Assembly (NCBI GenBank): GCA_914767715.1
Contig: OU612068.1
Coordinates: forward strand, 12,586,001-12,650,000
Length of the DNA stretch: 64,000 nucleotides
Direction of reading: 5' to 3'
DNA from: Membranipora membranacea
Taxonomy: Eukaryota > Bryozoa > Gymnolaemata > Cheilostomatida > Membraniporidae
The notes under the pieces are model-generated. The model was not told the DNA's origin and ran no database searches. It was given only the letters and a program-made list of their open reading frames with translations. Below, piece after piece: positions 12,900 to 23,639 of the stretch. Every line of letters begins with the position of its first letter. The stretch's first letter is position 1. The translations under genes and the position numbers were made by a program.

Positions 12900-14095
12900 G
12901 GGTCACTTTTGCTGAAAAAAAACATGCCAAACGGCAGCATTGAAAAATAAAAACTCTGTTGGATTCTTATCAAACTCCGACCAGTTCAAGCTCTTATTGG
13001 CCTCATTCAAACTTCAGAATATTGGAATCCTCTGATCAACTGGTGGGTCATAACGCTGACTTGAAGTTTCAAAAATTATACCAAGGGAGGGTATCACGGT
13101 TTTTTTTGCCGGGATCAAAAAATAGATTCGCTTCAAACCTACCTCATAGGGAGGAGCAACTCCTGCTCATCTCGAATCTGCAAACCGTTTGGCTCTGCGG
13201 CTTTTCACTCTCCGTCAGCGTCCGTTTTAATTAGGGTCACTTTTGCTAAAAAAAAACATGCCAAACGGCAGCATTGAAAAATAAAAACTCTGTTGGATTC
13301 TAATCAAACTCCTACCAGTTCAAGCTCTTATTGGCCTCATTCAAACTGCAGAATATTGGAATCCTCTGATTAACTGGTGGGTCATAACGCTGACTTGAAG
13401 TTTCAAAAATTATACCAAGGGAGGGTATCACGGTTTTTCTTGGCCGAGATCAAAAAATAGATTCGCTTCAAACCTACCTCATAGGGAGGAGCAACGCCTG
13501 CTCATCTCGAATCTGCAAACCGTTTGGCTCTGCGGCTTTTCACTCTCCGTCAGCGTCCGTTTTAATAAGGGTCACTTTTGCTAAAAAAAAACATGCCAAA
13601 CGGCAGCATTGAAAAATAAAAACTCTGTTGGATTCTTATCAAACTCCGACCAGTTCAAGCTCTTATTGGCCTCATTCAAACTGCAGAATATTGGAATCCT
13701 CTGATTAACTGGTGGGTCATAACGCTGAATTGAAGTTTCAAAAATTATACCAAGGGAGGGTATCACGGTTTTTTTTCGCCGAGATCAAAAAATAGATTCG
13801 CTTCAAACCTATCTCATAGGGAGGAGCAACTCCTGCTCATCTCGAATCTGCAAACCGTTTGGCTCTGCGGCTTTTCACTCTCCGTCAGCGTCCGTTTTAA
13901 TTAGGGTCACTTTTGCTAAAAAAAAACATGCCAAGCGGCAGCATTGAAAAATAAAAACTCTGTTGGATTCTTATCAAACTCCGACCAGTTCAAGCTCTTA
14001 TTGGCCTCATTCAAACTGCAGAATATTGGAATCCTCTGATTAACTGGTGGGTCATAACGCTGACTTGAAGTTTCAAAAATTATACCAAGGGAGGG
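12900..14095. repeat. Segment repeated at 14910-16103 (6 monomers away)
   Basis: Shared private variants in order: gctgaaaaaaaac, gatcaactgg, a shortened T-tract before gccgggatc, tcctaccag, gcaacgcctgctc, gctgaattgaag and cctatctcat. The spacing is 2008-2009 bp. About 3.6 monomers match; downstream the copies part (cgccgagatc at about 14110 against ccccgagataa at about 16119), so the 6-monomer period is not continued as a full array. Confidence 0.87.
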
Positions 14096-14909
14096 TATCA
14101 CGGTTTTTTTTCGCCGAGATCAAAAAATAGATTCGCTTCAAACCTACCTCATAGGGAGGAGCAACTCCTGCTCATCTCGAATCTGCAAACCGTTTGGCTC
14201 TGCGGCTTCTCACTCTCCGTCAGCGTCCGTTTTAATTAGGGTCACTTTTGTTAAAAAAAAACATGCCAAACGGCAGCATTGAAAAATAAAAACTCTGTTG
14301 GATTCTTATCAAACTCCGACCAGTTCAAGCTCTTATTGGCCTCATTCAAACTGCAGAATATTGGAATCCTCTGATTAACTGGTGGGTCATAACGCTGACT
14401 TGAAGTTTCAAAAGTTATACCAAGGGAGGGTATCACGCTTTTTTTTCGCCGAGATCAAAAAATAGATTCGCTTCAAACCTACCTCATAGGGAGGAGCAAC
14501 TCCTGCTCATCTCGAATCTGCAAACCGTTTGGCTCTGCGGCTTTTCACTCTCCGTCAGCGTCCGTTTTAATTAGGGTCACTTTTGCTAAAAAAAAACATG
14601 CCAAACGGCAGCATTGAAAAATAAAAACTCTGTTGGATTCTTATCAAACTCCTACCAGTTCAAGCTCTTATTGGCCTCATTCAAACTGCAGAATATTGGA
14701 ATCCTCTGATTAACTGGTGGGTCATAACGCTGACTTGAAGTTTCAAAAATTATACCAAGGGAGGGTATCACGGTTTTTTTTCGCCGATATCAAAAAATAG
14801 ATTCGCTTCAAACCTACCTCATAGGGAGGAGCAACTCCTGGTCATCTCGAATCTGCAAACCGTTTGGCTCTGCGGCTTTTCACTCTCCGTCAGCGTCCGT
14901 TTTAATTAG

Positions 14910-16103
14910 GGTCACTTTTGCTGAAAAAAAACATGCCAAACGGCAGCATTGAAAAATAAAAACTCTGTTGGATTCTTATCAAACTCCGACCAGTTCAAGC
15001 TCTTATTGGCCTCATTCAAACTGCAGAATATTGGAATCCTCTGATCAACTGGTGGGTCATAACGCTGACTTGAAGTTTCAAAAATTATACCAAGGGAGGG
15101 TATCACGGTTTTTTTTGCCGGGATCAAAAAATAGATTCGCTTCAAACCTACCTCATAGGGAGGAGAAACTCCTGCTCATCTCGAATCTGCAAACCGTTTG
15201 GCTCTGCGGCTTTTCACTCTCCGTCAGCGTCCGTTTTAATTAGGGTCACTTTTGCTAAAAAAAACATGCCAAACGGCAGCATTGAAAAAGAAAAACTCTG
15301 TTGGATTCTTATCAAACTCCTACCAGTTCAAGCTCTTATTGGCCTCATTCAAACTGCAGAATATTGGAATCCTCTGATTATCTGGTGGGTCATAACGCTG
15401 ACTTGAAGTTTCAAAAATTATACCAAGGGAGGGTATCACGGTTTTTTTTCGCCGAGATCAAAAAATAGATTCGCTTCAAACCTACCTCATAGGGAGGAGC
15501 AACGCCTGCTCATCTCGAATCTGCAAACCGTTTGGCTCTGCGGCTTTTCACTCTCCGTCAGCGTCCGTTTTAATTAGGGTCACTTTTGCTAAAAAAAAAC
15601 ATGCCAAACGGCAGCATTGAAAAATAAAAACTCTGTTGGATTCTTATCAAACTCCGACCAGTTCAAGCTCTTATTGGCCTCATTCAAACTGCAGAATATT
15701 GGAATCCTCTGATTAACTGGTGGGTCATAACGCTGAATTGAAGTTTCAAAAATTATACCAAGGGAGGGTATCACGGTTTTTTTTCGCCGAGATCAAAAAA
15801 TAGATTCGCTTCAAACCTATCTCATAGGGAGGAGCAACTCCTGCTCATCTCGAATCTGCAAACCGTTTGGCTCTGCGGCTTTTCACTCTCCGTCAGCGTC
15901 CGTTTTAATTAGGGTCACTTTTGCTAAAAAAAAACATGCCAAACGGCAGCATTGAAAAATAAAAACTCTGTTGGATTCTTATCAAACTCCGACCAGTTCA
16001 AGCTCTTATTGGCCTCATTCAAACTGCAGAATATTGGAATCCTCTGATTAACTGGTGGGTCATAACGCTGACTTGAAGTTTCAAAAATTATACCAAGGGA
16101 GGG
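14910..16103. repeat. Second copy of the 12900-14095 segment
   Basis: Carries the same markers in order. Small differences include aggagaaactc for aggagcaactc near 15164, gaaaaagaaaaac near 15285 and gattatctgg near 15377. Its right part overlaps the start of the 4-monomer repeat at 15780, so two duplication events of different period meet here. Confidence 0.85.
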
Positions 16104-17119
16104 TATCACGGTTTTTTTTCCCCGAGATAAAAAAATAGATTCGCTTCAAACCTACCTCATAGGGAGGAGCAACTCCTGCTCATCTCGAATCTGCAAACCG
16201 TTTGGCTCTGCGGCTTTTCACTCTCCGTCAGCGTCCGTTTTAATTAGGGTCACTTTTGCTAAAAAAAAACATGCCAAACGGCAGCATTGAAAAATAAAAA
16301 CTCTGTTGGATTCTTATCAAACTCCTACCAGTTCAAGCTCTTATTGGCCTCATTCAAACTGCAGAATATTGGAATCCTCTGATTAACTGGTGGGTCATAA
16401 CGCTGACTTGAAGTTTCAAAAATTATACCAAGGGAGGGTATAACGGTTTTTTTTCGCCGAGATCAAAAAATAGATTCGCTTCAAACCTACCTCATAGGGA
16501 GGAACAACTCCTGCTCATCTCGAATCTGCAAACCGTTTGGCTCTGCGGCTTTTCACTCTCCGTCAGCGTCCGTTTTAATTAGGGTCACTTTTGCTAAAAA
16601 AAAACATGCCAAACGGCAGCATTGAAAAATAAAAACTCTGTTGGATTCTTACCAAACTCCGACCAGTTCAAGCTCTTATTGGCCTCATTCAAACTGCAGA
16701 ATATTGGAATCCTCTGATTAACTGGTGGGTCATAACGCTGACTTGAAGTTTCAAAAATTATACCAAGGGAGGGTATCACGGTGTTTTTTCGCCGAGATCA
16801 AAAAATAGATTCGCTTCAAACCTAACTCATAGGGAGGAGCAACTCCTGCTCATCTCGAATCTGCAAACCGTTTGGCTCTGCGGCTTTTCACTCTCTGTCA
16901 GCGTCCGTTTTGATTAGGGTCACTTTTGCTGAAAAAAAACATGCCAAACGGCAGCATTGAAAAATAAAAACTCTGTTGGATTCTTATCAAACTCCGACCA
17001 GTTCAAGCTCTTATTGGCCTCATTCAAACTGCAGAATATTGGAATCCTCTGATTAACTGGTGGGTCATAACGCTGACTTGAAGTTTCAAAAATTATACCA
17101 AGGGAGGGTATCACGGTTT
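15780..17119. repeat. 4-monomer higher-order repeat, copy 1
   Basis: A 1340-bp block of four monomers, directly followed by a second copy. Markers: cctatctcat near 15816, ccccgagataa 16119, tcctaccag 16323, gggtataacgg 16436, aggaacaactc 16499, cttaccaaactcc 16648, cggtgttttttcg 16779, cctaactcat 16821, ctctctgtcag and ttttgattaggg near 16890, gctgaaaaaaaac 16929. The four monomers differ from each other, while position-matched monomers in copy 2 agree. That is the defining pattern of a higher-order repeat. Confidence 0.9.
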
Positions 17120-18459
17120 TTTTTCGCCGAGATCAAAAAATAGATTCGCTTCAAACCTATCTCATAGGGAGGAGCAACTCCTGCTCATCTCGAATCTGCA
17201 AACCGTTTGGCTCTGCGGCTTTTCACTCTCCGTCAGCGTCCGTTTTAATTAGGGTCACTTTTGCTAAAAAAAAACATGCCAAACGGCAGCATTGAAAAAT
17301 AAAAACTCTGTTGGATTCTTATCAAACTCCGACCAGTTCAAGCTCTTATTGGCCTCATTCAAACTGCAGAATATTGGAATCCTCTGATTAACTGGTGGGT
17401 CATAACGCTGACTTGAAGTTTCAAAAATTATACCAAGGGAGGGTATCACGGTTTTTTTTCCCCGAGATAAAAAAATAGATTCGCTTCAAACCTACCTCAT
17501 AGGGAGGAGCAACTCCTGCTCATCTCGAATCTGCAAACCGTTTGGCTCTGCGGCTTTTCACTCTCCGTCAGCGTCCGTTTTAATTAGGGTCACTTTTGCT
17601 AAAAAAAAACATGCCAAACGGCAGCATTGAAAAATAAAAACTCTGTTGGATTCTTATCAAACTCCTACCAGTTCAAGCTCTTATTGGCCTCATTCAAACT
17701 GCAGAATATTGGAATCCTCTGATTAACTGGTGGGTCATAACGCTGACTTGAAGTTTCAAAAATTATACCAAGGGAGGGTATAACGGTTTTTTTTCGCCGA
17801 GATCAAAAAATAGATTCGCTTCAAACCTACCTCATAGGGAGGAACAACTCCTGCTCATCTCGAATCTGCAAACCGTTTGGCTCTGCGGCTTTTCACTCTC
17901 CGTCAGCGTCCGTTTTAATTAGGGTCACTTTTGCTAAAAAAAAACATGCCAAACGGCAGCATTGAAAAATAAAAACTCTGTTGGATTCTTACCAAACTCC
18001 GACCAGTTCAAGCTCTTATTGGCCTCATTCAAACTGCAGAATATTGGAATCCTCTGATTAACTGGTGGGTCATAACGCTGACTTGAAGTTTCAAAAATTA
18101 TACCAAGGGAGGGTATCACGGTGTTTTTTCGCCGAGATCAAAAAATAGATTCGCTTCAAACCTAACTCATAGGGAGGAGCAACTCCTGCTCATCTCGAAT
18201 CTGCAAACCGTTTGGCTCTGCGGCTTTTCACTCTCTGTCAGCGTCCGTTTTGATTAGGGTCACTTTTGCTGAAAAAAAACATGCCAAACGGCAGCATTGA
18301 AAAATAAAAACTCTGTTGGATTCTTATCAAACTCCGACCAGTTCAAGCTCTTATTGGCCTCATTCAAACTGCAGAATATTGGAATCCTCTGATTAACTGG
18401 TGGGTCATAACGCTGACTTGAAGTTTAAAAAATTATACCAAGGGAGGGTATCACGGTTT
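17120..18459. repeat. 4-monomer higher-order repeat, copy 2
   Basis: Repeats all the markers of copy 1 at a fixed offset of 1340 bp (17156, 17459, 17663, 17776, 17839, 17988, 18119, 18161, 18230, 18269). The unchanged offset means no indel separates them, so the duplication looks recent. After 18459 there is no third copy; the next monomer carries aagtttaaaaaatt and cctacctc. Confidence 0.9.
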
Positions 18460-18599
18460 TTTTTCGCCGAGATCAAAAAATAGATTCGCTTCAAACCTAC
18501 CTCATAGGGAGGAGCAACTCCTGCTCATCTCGAATCTGCAAACCGTTTGGCTCTGCGGCTTTTCACTCTCCGTCAGCGTCCGTTTTAATTAGGGTCACT

Positions 18600-19400
18600 T
18601 TTGCTAAAAAAAAACATGCCAAACGGCAGCATTGAAAAATAAAAACTCTGTTAGATTCTTATCAAACTCCGACCAGTTCAAGCTCTTATTGGCCTCATTC
18701 AAACTGCAGAATATTGGAATCCTCTGATTAACTGGTGGGTCATAATGCTGACTTGAAGTTTCAAAAATTATACCTAGGGAGGGTATCACGGTTTTTTTTC
18801 GCCGAGATCAAAAAATAGATTCGCTTCAAACCTACCTCATAGGGAGGAGCAACTCATGCTCATCTCGAATCTGCAAACCGTTTGGCTCTGCGGCTTTTCA
18901 CTCTCCGTCAGCGTCCGTTTTAATTAGGGTCACTTTTGCTGAAAAAAACATGCCAAACGGCAGCATTGAAAAATAAAAACTCTGTTGGATTCTTATCAAA
19001 CTCCGACCAGTTCAAGCTCTTATTGGCCTCATTCAAACTGCAGAATATTGGAATCCTCTGATTAACTGGTGGGTCATAACGCTGACTTGAAGTTTCAAAA
19101 ATTATACCAATGGAGGGTATGACGGTTTCTTTTCGCCGAGATCAAAAAATAGATTCGCTTCAAACCTACCTCCTAGGGAGGAGCAACTCATGCTCATCTC
19201 GAATCTGAAAACCGTTTGGCTCTGCGGCTTTTCACTCTCCGTCAGCGTCCGTTTTAATTAGGGTCACTTTTGCTAAAAAAAAACATGCCAAACGGCAGCA
19301 TTGAAAAATAAAAACTCTGTTGGATTCTTATCAAACTCCGACCAGTTTAAGCTCTTATTGGCCTCATTCAAACTGCAGAATATTGGAATCCTCTGATTAA
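18600..19400. repeat. Super-unit start, copy 1 (repeated at 35005-35805)
   Basis: Private variants ctgttagattc, cataatgctgac, tacctaggg, actcatgctcatc, ccaatggagggtatgacgg, cctacctcctaggg, ctgaaaaccg and cagtttaagctc occur in this order here and again about 16405 bp (49 monomers) later. They mark the left ends of the two proposed super-units. Confidence 0.87.
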
Positions 19401-20615
19401 CTGGTGGGTCATAACGCTGACTTGAAGTTTCAAAAATTATACCAAGGGAGGGTATCACGGTTTTTTTTCGCCGAGATCAAAAAATAGATTCGCTTCAAAC
19501 CTACCTCATAGGGAGGAGCAACTCCTGCTCATCTCGAATCTGCAAACCGTTTGGCTCTGCGGCTTTTCACTCTCCGTCAGCGTCCGTTTTAATTAGGGTC
19601 ACTTTTGCTAAAAAAAAACATGCCAAACGGCAGCATTGAAAAATAAAAACTCTGTTGGATTCTTATCAAACTCCGACCAGTTCAAGCTCTTATTGGCCTC
19701 ATTCAAACTGCAGAATATTGGAATCCTCTGATTAACTGGTGGGTCATAACGCTGACTTGAAGTTTCAAAAATTATGCCAAGGGAGGGTATCACGGTTTTT
19801 TTTCGCCGAGATCAAAAAATAGATTCGCTTCAAACCTACCTCATAGGGAGGAGCAACTCCTGCTCATCTCGAATCTGCAAACCGTTTGGCTCTGCGGCTT
19901 TTCACTCTCCGTCAGCGTCCGTTTTAATTAGGGTCACTTTTGCTAAAAAAAAACATGCCAAACGGCAGCATTGAAAAATAAAAACTCTGTTGGATTCTTA
20001 TCAAACTCCGACCAGTTCAAGCTCTTATTGGCCTCATTCAAACTGCAGAATATTGGAATCCTCTGATTAACTGGTGGGTCATAACGCTGACTTGAAGTTT
20101 CAAAAATTATACCAAGGGAGGGTATCACGGTGTTTTTTCGCCGAGATCAAAAAATAGATTCGCTTCAAACCTACCTCATAGGGAGGAGCAACTCCTGCTC
20201 ATCTCGAATCTGCAAACCGTTTGGCTCTGCGGCTTTTCACTCTCCGTCAGCGTCCGTTTTAATTAGGGTCACTTTCGCTAAAAAAAAAACATGCCAAACG
20301 GCAGCATTGAAAAATAAAAACTCTGTTGGATTTTTATCAAACTCCGACCAGTTCAAGCTCTTATTGGCCTCATTCAAACTGCAGAATATTGGAATCCTCT
20401 GATTAACTGGTGGGTCATAACGCTGACTTGAAGTTTCAAAAATTATACCAAGGGAGGGTATCACGGTTTTTTTTCGCCGAGATCAAAAAATAGATTCGCT
20501 TCAAACCTACCTCATAGGGAGGAGCAACTCCTTTTCATCTCGAATCTGCAAACCGTTTGGCTCTGCGGCTTTTCACTCTCCGTCAGCGTCCGTTTTATTT
20601 ATGGTCACTTTTGCT

Positions 20616-20655
20616 AAAAAAAAACATGCCAAACGGCAGCATTGAAAAATAAAAA
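20616..20655. other. A-tract cluster of the monomer, possible bent DNA
   Basis: An A9 run is followed by AAA, then AAAAA and AAAAA, with centres roughly 12, 27 and 33 bp from the first. With the T8 run at 20802-20809 this gives each monomer two strong homopolymer tracts. A-tract clusters can bend DNA and are common in satellites, but the spacing here is only partly in helical phase, so curvature is an inference. The A run is also where most length change occurs: A7 near 59454, A8 in many copies, and A9-A11 elsewhere. Confidence 0.5.
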
Positions 20656-20854
20656 CTCTGTTGGATTCTTATCAAACTCCGACCAGTTCAAGCTCTTATT
20701 GGCCTCATTCAAACTGCAGAATATTGGAATCCTCTGATTAACTGGTGGGTCATAACGCTGACTTGAAGTTTCAAAAATTATACCAAGGGAGGGTATCACG
20801 GTTTTTTTTCGCCGAGATCAAAAAATAGATTCGCTTCAAACCTACCTCATAGGG

Positions 20855-20867
20855 AGGAGCAACTCCT
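20855..20867. other. Short dyad AGGAG-CAA-CTCCT in the monomer
   Basis: A perfect 5-bp stem with a 3-base loop, present in nearly every monomer of the array; coordinates are for the reference copy. Some copies break it: 'gggagaagcaact' near 1436, 4112 and 37590, and 'aggaacaact' near 16499 and 17839. So it is not strictly maintained. Dyads that can form cruciforms are known in several centromeric satellites, but a stem this short may be chance. Confidence 0.55.
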
Positions 20868-20887
20868 GCTCATCTCGAATCTGCAAA

Positions 20888-20971
20888 CCGTTTGGCTCTG
20901 CGGCTTTTCACTCTCCGTCAGCGTCCGTTTTAATTAGGGTCACTTTTGCTAAAAAAAAACATGCCAAACGG
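20888..20971. repeat. 9-bp inverted repeat CCGTTTGGC / GCCAAACGG across the monomer junction
   Basis: CCGTTTGGC at 20888-20896 is the exact reverse complement of GCCAAACGG at 20963-20971 in the next monomer, with 66 bp between the arms. The spacer holds aattagggtcac and the A-tract. The pair recurs in most monomers, for example 63747-63755 with 63823-63831. The left arm also lies in the quasi-palindrome CAAACCGTTTG. A 9-bp arm is longer than expected by chance within a 335-bp unit, so it may be a binding dyad or a relic of how the unit arose. No function is shown. Confidence 0.6.
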
Positions 20972-21639
20972 CAGCATTGAAAAATAAAAACTCTGTTGGA
21001 TTCTTATCAAACTCCGACCAGTCCAAGCTCTTATTGGCCTCATTCAAACTGCAGAATATTGGAATCCTCTGATTAACTGGTGGGTCATAACGCTGACTTG
21101 AAGTTTCAAAAATTATACCAAGGGAGGGTATCACGGTGTTTTTTCGCCGAGATCAAAAAATAGATTCGCTTCAAACCTACCTCATAGGGAGGAGCAACTC
21201 CTGCTCATCTCGAATCTGCAAACCGTTTGGCTCTGCGGCTTTTCACTCTCCGTCAGCGTCCGTTTTAATTAGGGTCACTTTCGCTAAAAAAAAAACATGC
21301 CAAACGGCAGCATTGAAAAATAAAAACTCTGTTGGATTTTTATCAAACTCCGACCAGTTCAAGCTCTTATTGGCCTCATTCAAACTGCAGAATATTGGAA
21401 TCCTCTGATTAACTGGTGGGTCATAACGCTGACTTGAAGTTTCAAAAATTATTCAAAGGGATGATATCACGTTTTTTTTCGCCGAGAACAAAAAATAGAT
21501 TCGCTTCAAACCTACCTCATAGGGAGGAGCAACTCCTGCTCATCTCGAATCTGCAAACCGTTTGGCTCTGCGGCTTTTCACTCTCCGTCAGCGTCCGTTT
21601 TAATTAGGGTCACTTTTGCTAAAAAAAAACATGCCAAAC

Positions 21640-22880
21640 GGCAGCATTGAAAAATGAAAACTCTGTTGGATTCTTATCAAACTCCGACCAGTTCAAGCTC
21701 TTATTGGCCTCATTCAAACTGCAGAATATGGGAATCCTCTGATTAACTGGTGGGTCATAACGCTGACTTGAAGTTTCAAAAATTATACCAAGGGAGGGTA
21801 TCACGGTTTTTTTTCGCCGAGATCAAAAAATAGATTCGCTTCAAACCTACCTCATAGGGAGGAGCAACTCCTGCTCATCTCGAATCTGCAAACCGTTTGG
21901 CTCTGCGGCTTTTCACTCTCCGTCAGCTTCTGTTTTAATTAGGGTCACTTTTGCTTAAAAAAAACATGCTAAACGGCAGCATCGAAAAATAAGAACTCTG
22001 TTGAATTCTTATCAAACTCCGACCAGTTCAAGCTCTTATTGGCCTCATTCAAACTGCAGAATATTGGAATCCTCTGATTAACTGGTGGGTCATAACGCTG
22101 ACTTGAAGTTTCAAAAATTATACCAAGGGAGGGTATCACGGTTTTTTTTCGCCGAGATCAAAAAATAGATTCGCTTCAAACCTACCTCATAGGGAGGAGC
22201 AACTCCTGCTCATCTCGAATCTGCAAACCGTTTGGCTCTACTGCTTTTCACTCTCCGTCAGCGTCCGTTTTAATTAGGGTCACTTTTGCTAAAAAAAAAC
22301 ATGCCAAACGGCAGCATTGAAAAATAAAAACTCTGTTGGATTCTTCTCAAACTCCGACCAGTTCAAGCTCTTATTGGCCTCATTCAAACTGCAGAATATT
22401 GGAATCCTCTGATTAACTGGTGGGTCATAACGCTGACTTGAAGTTTCAAAAATTATACCAAGGGAGGGTATCACGGTTTCTTTTCGCCGAGAACAAAAAA
22501 TAGATTCGCTTCAAACCTACCTCATAGGGAGGAGCAACTCCTGCTTATCTCGAATCTGCAAACCGTTTGGCTCTGCGGCTTTTCACTCTCCGTCAGCGTC
22601 CGTTTTAATTAGGGTCACTTTTGCTAAAAAAAAAACATGCCAAACGGCAGCATTGAAAAATAAAAACTCTGTTGGATTCTTATCAAACTCCGACCAGTTC
22701 AAGCTCTTATTGGCCTCATTCAAACTGCAGAATATTGGAATCCTCTGATTAACTGGTGGGTCATAACGCTGACTTGAAGTTTCAAAAATTATACCAAGTG
22801 AGGGTATCACGGTTTTTTTTCGCCGAGATCAAAAAATAGATTCGCTTCAAACCTATCTCATAGGGAGAAGCATCTCCTGC
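21640..22880. repeat. Segment repeated at 36370-37610 (44 monomers away)
   Basis: Shared markers: gaaaaatgaaaactc, cagcttctgtttt, atgctaaacggcagcatcg, ataagaactctg, ctctactgc, cttctcaaactcc, ggtttcttttcgcc with gaacaaaaa, ccaagtgaggg and agaagcatctcc. The offset is about 14730 bp. The variant gcagaatatggg near 21722 is absent from the other copy. Confidence 0.85.
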
Positions 22881-23639
22881 TCATCTGGAATCTGCAAACC
22901 GTTTGGCTCTGCGGATTTTCACTCTCCGTCAGCGTCCGTTTTAATTAGGGTCACTTTTGCTAAAAAAAAACATGCCAAACGGCAGCATTGAAAAATAAAA
23001 ACACTGTTGGATTCTTATCAAACTCCGACCAGTTCAAGCTCTTATTGGCCTCATTCAAACTGCAGAATATTGGAATCCTCTGATTAACTGGTGGGTCATA
23101 ACGCTGACTTGAAGTTTCAAAAATTATACCAAGGGAGGGTATCACGGTTTCTTTTCGCCGAGAACAAAAAATAGATTCGCTTCAAACCTACCTCATAGGG
23201 AGGAGCAACTCCTGCTCATCTCGAATCTGCAAACCGTTTGGCTCTGCGGCTTTTCACTCTCCGTCAGCGTCCGTTTTAATTAGGGTCACTTTTGCTAAAA
23301 AAAAACATGCCAAACGGCAGCATTGAAAAATAAAAACTCTGTTGGATTCTTATCAAACTCCGACCAGTTCAAGCTCTTATTGGCCTCATTCAAACTGCAG
23401 AATATTGGAATCCTCTGATTAACTGGTGGGTCATAACGCTGACTTGAAGTTTCAAAAATTATACCAAGTGAGGGTATCACGGTTTTTTTTCGCCGAGATC
23501 AAAGAATAGATTCGCTTCAAACCTATCTCATAGGGAGAAGCATCTCCTGCTCATCTCGAATCTGCAAACCGTTTGGCTCTGCGGATTTTCACTCTCCGTC
23601 AGCGTCCGTTTTAATAAGGGTCACTTTTGCTAAAAAAAA

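Larger units (their letters stand above)
20616..20950. repeat. Reference monomer (consensus-identical copy, 335 bp)
   Basis: This copy matches my by-eye majority base at every position and is a good type unit. Landmarks: A9 tract 20616-20624; GCCAAACGG 20628-20636; A-rich segment about 20645-20655; PstI site 20714-20719; AATATT 20720-20725; T8 tract 20802-20809; hairpin AGGAGCAACTCCT 20855-20867; quasi-palindrome CAAACCGTTTG 20884-20894; CCGTTTGGC 20888-20896. Composition is about 63 G and 77 C in 335 bases, with 13 CpG against about 14.5 expected. The start is an arbitrary choice of phase, since no array boundary is present. A length of 335 bp is close to two nucleosome repeats, as in many eukaryotic satellites. 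Confidence 0.93.

Noticed and set aside
20799-20814. Rho-independent terminator at the T8 tract
   Set aside because: The flanking CGG and CCG would pair for only three bases around the T run, which is not a terminator layout, and the context is not bacterial.
22539-22555. CENP-B box-like match (8 of 9 core bases; another at 58362-58378)
   Set aside because: The usual monomer matches 7 of 9 core bases on one strand. About one such match per 335-bp unit is expected by chance, and the 8 of 9 cases are single copies.
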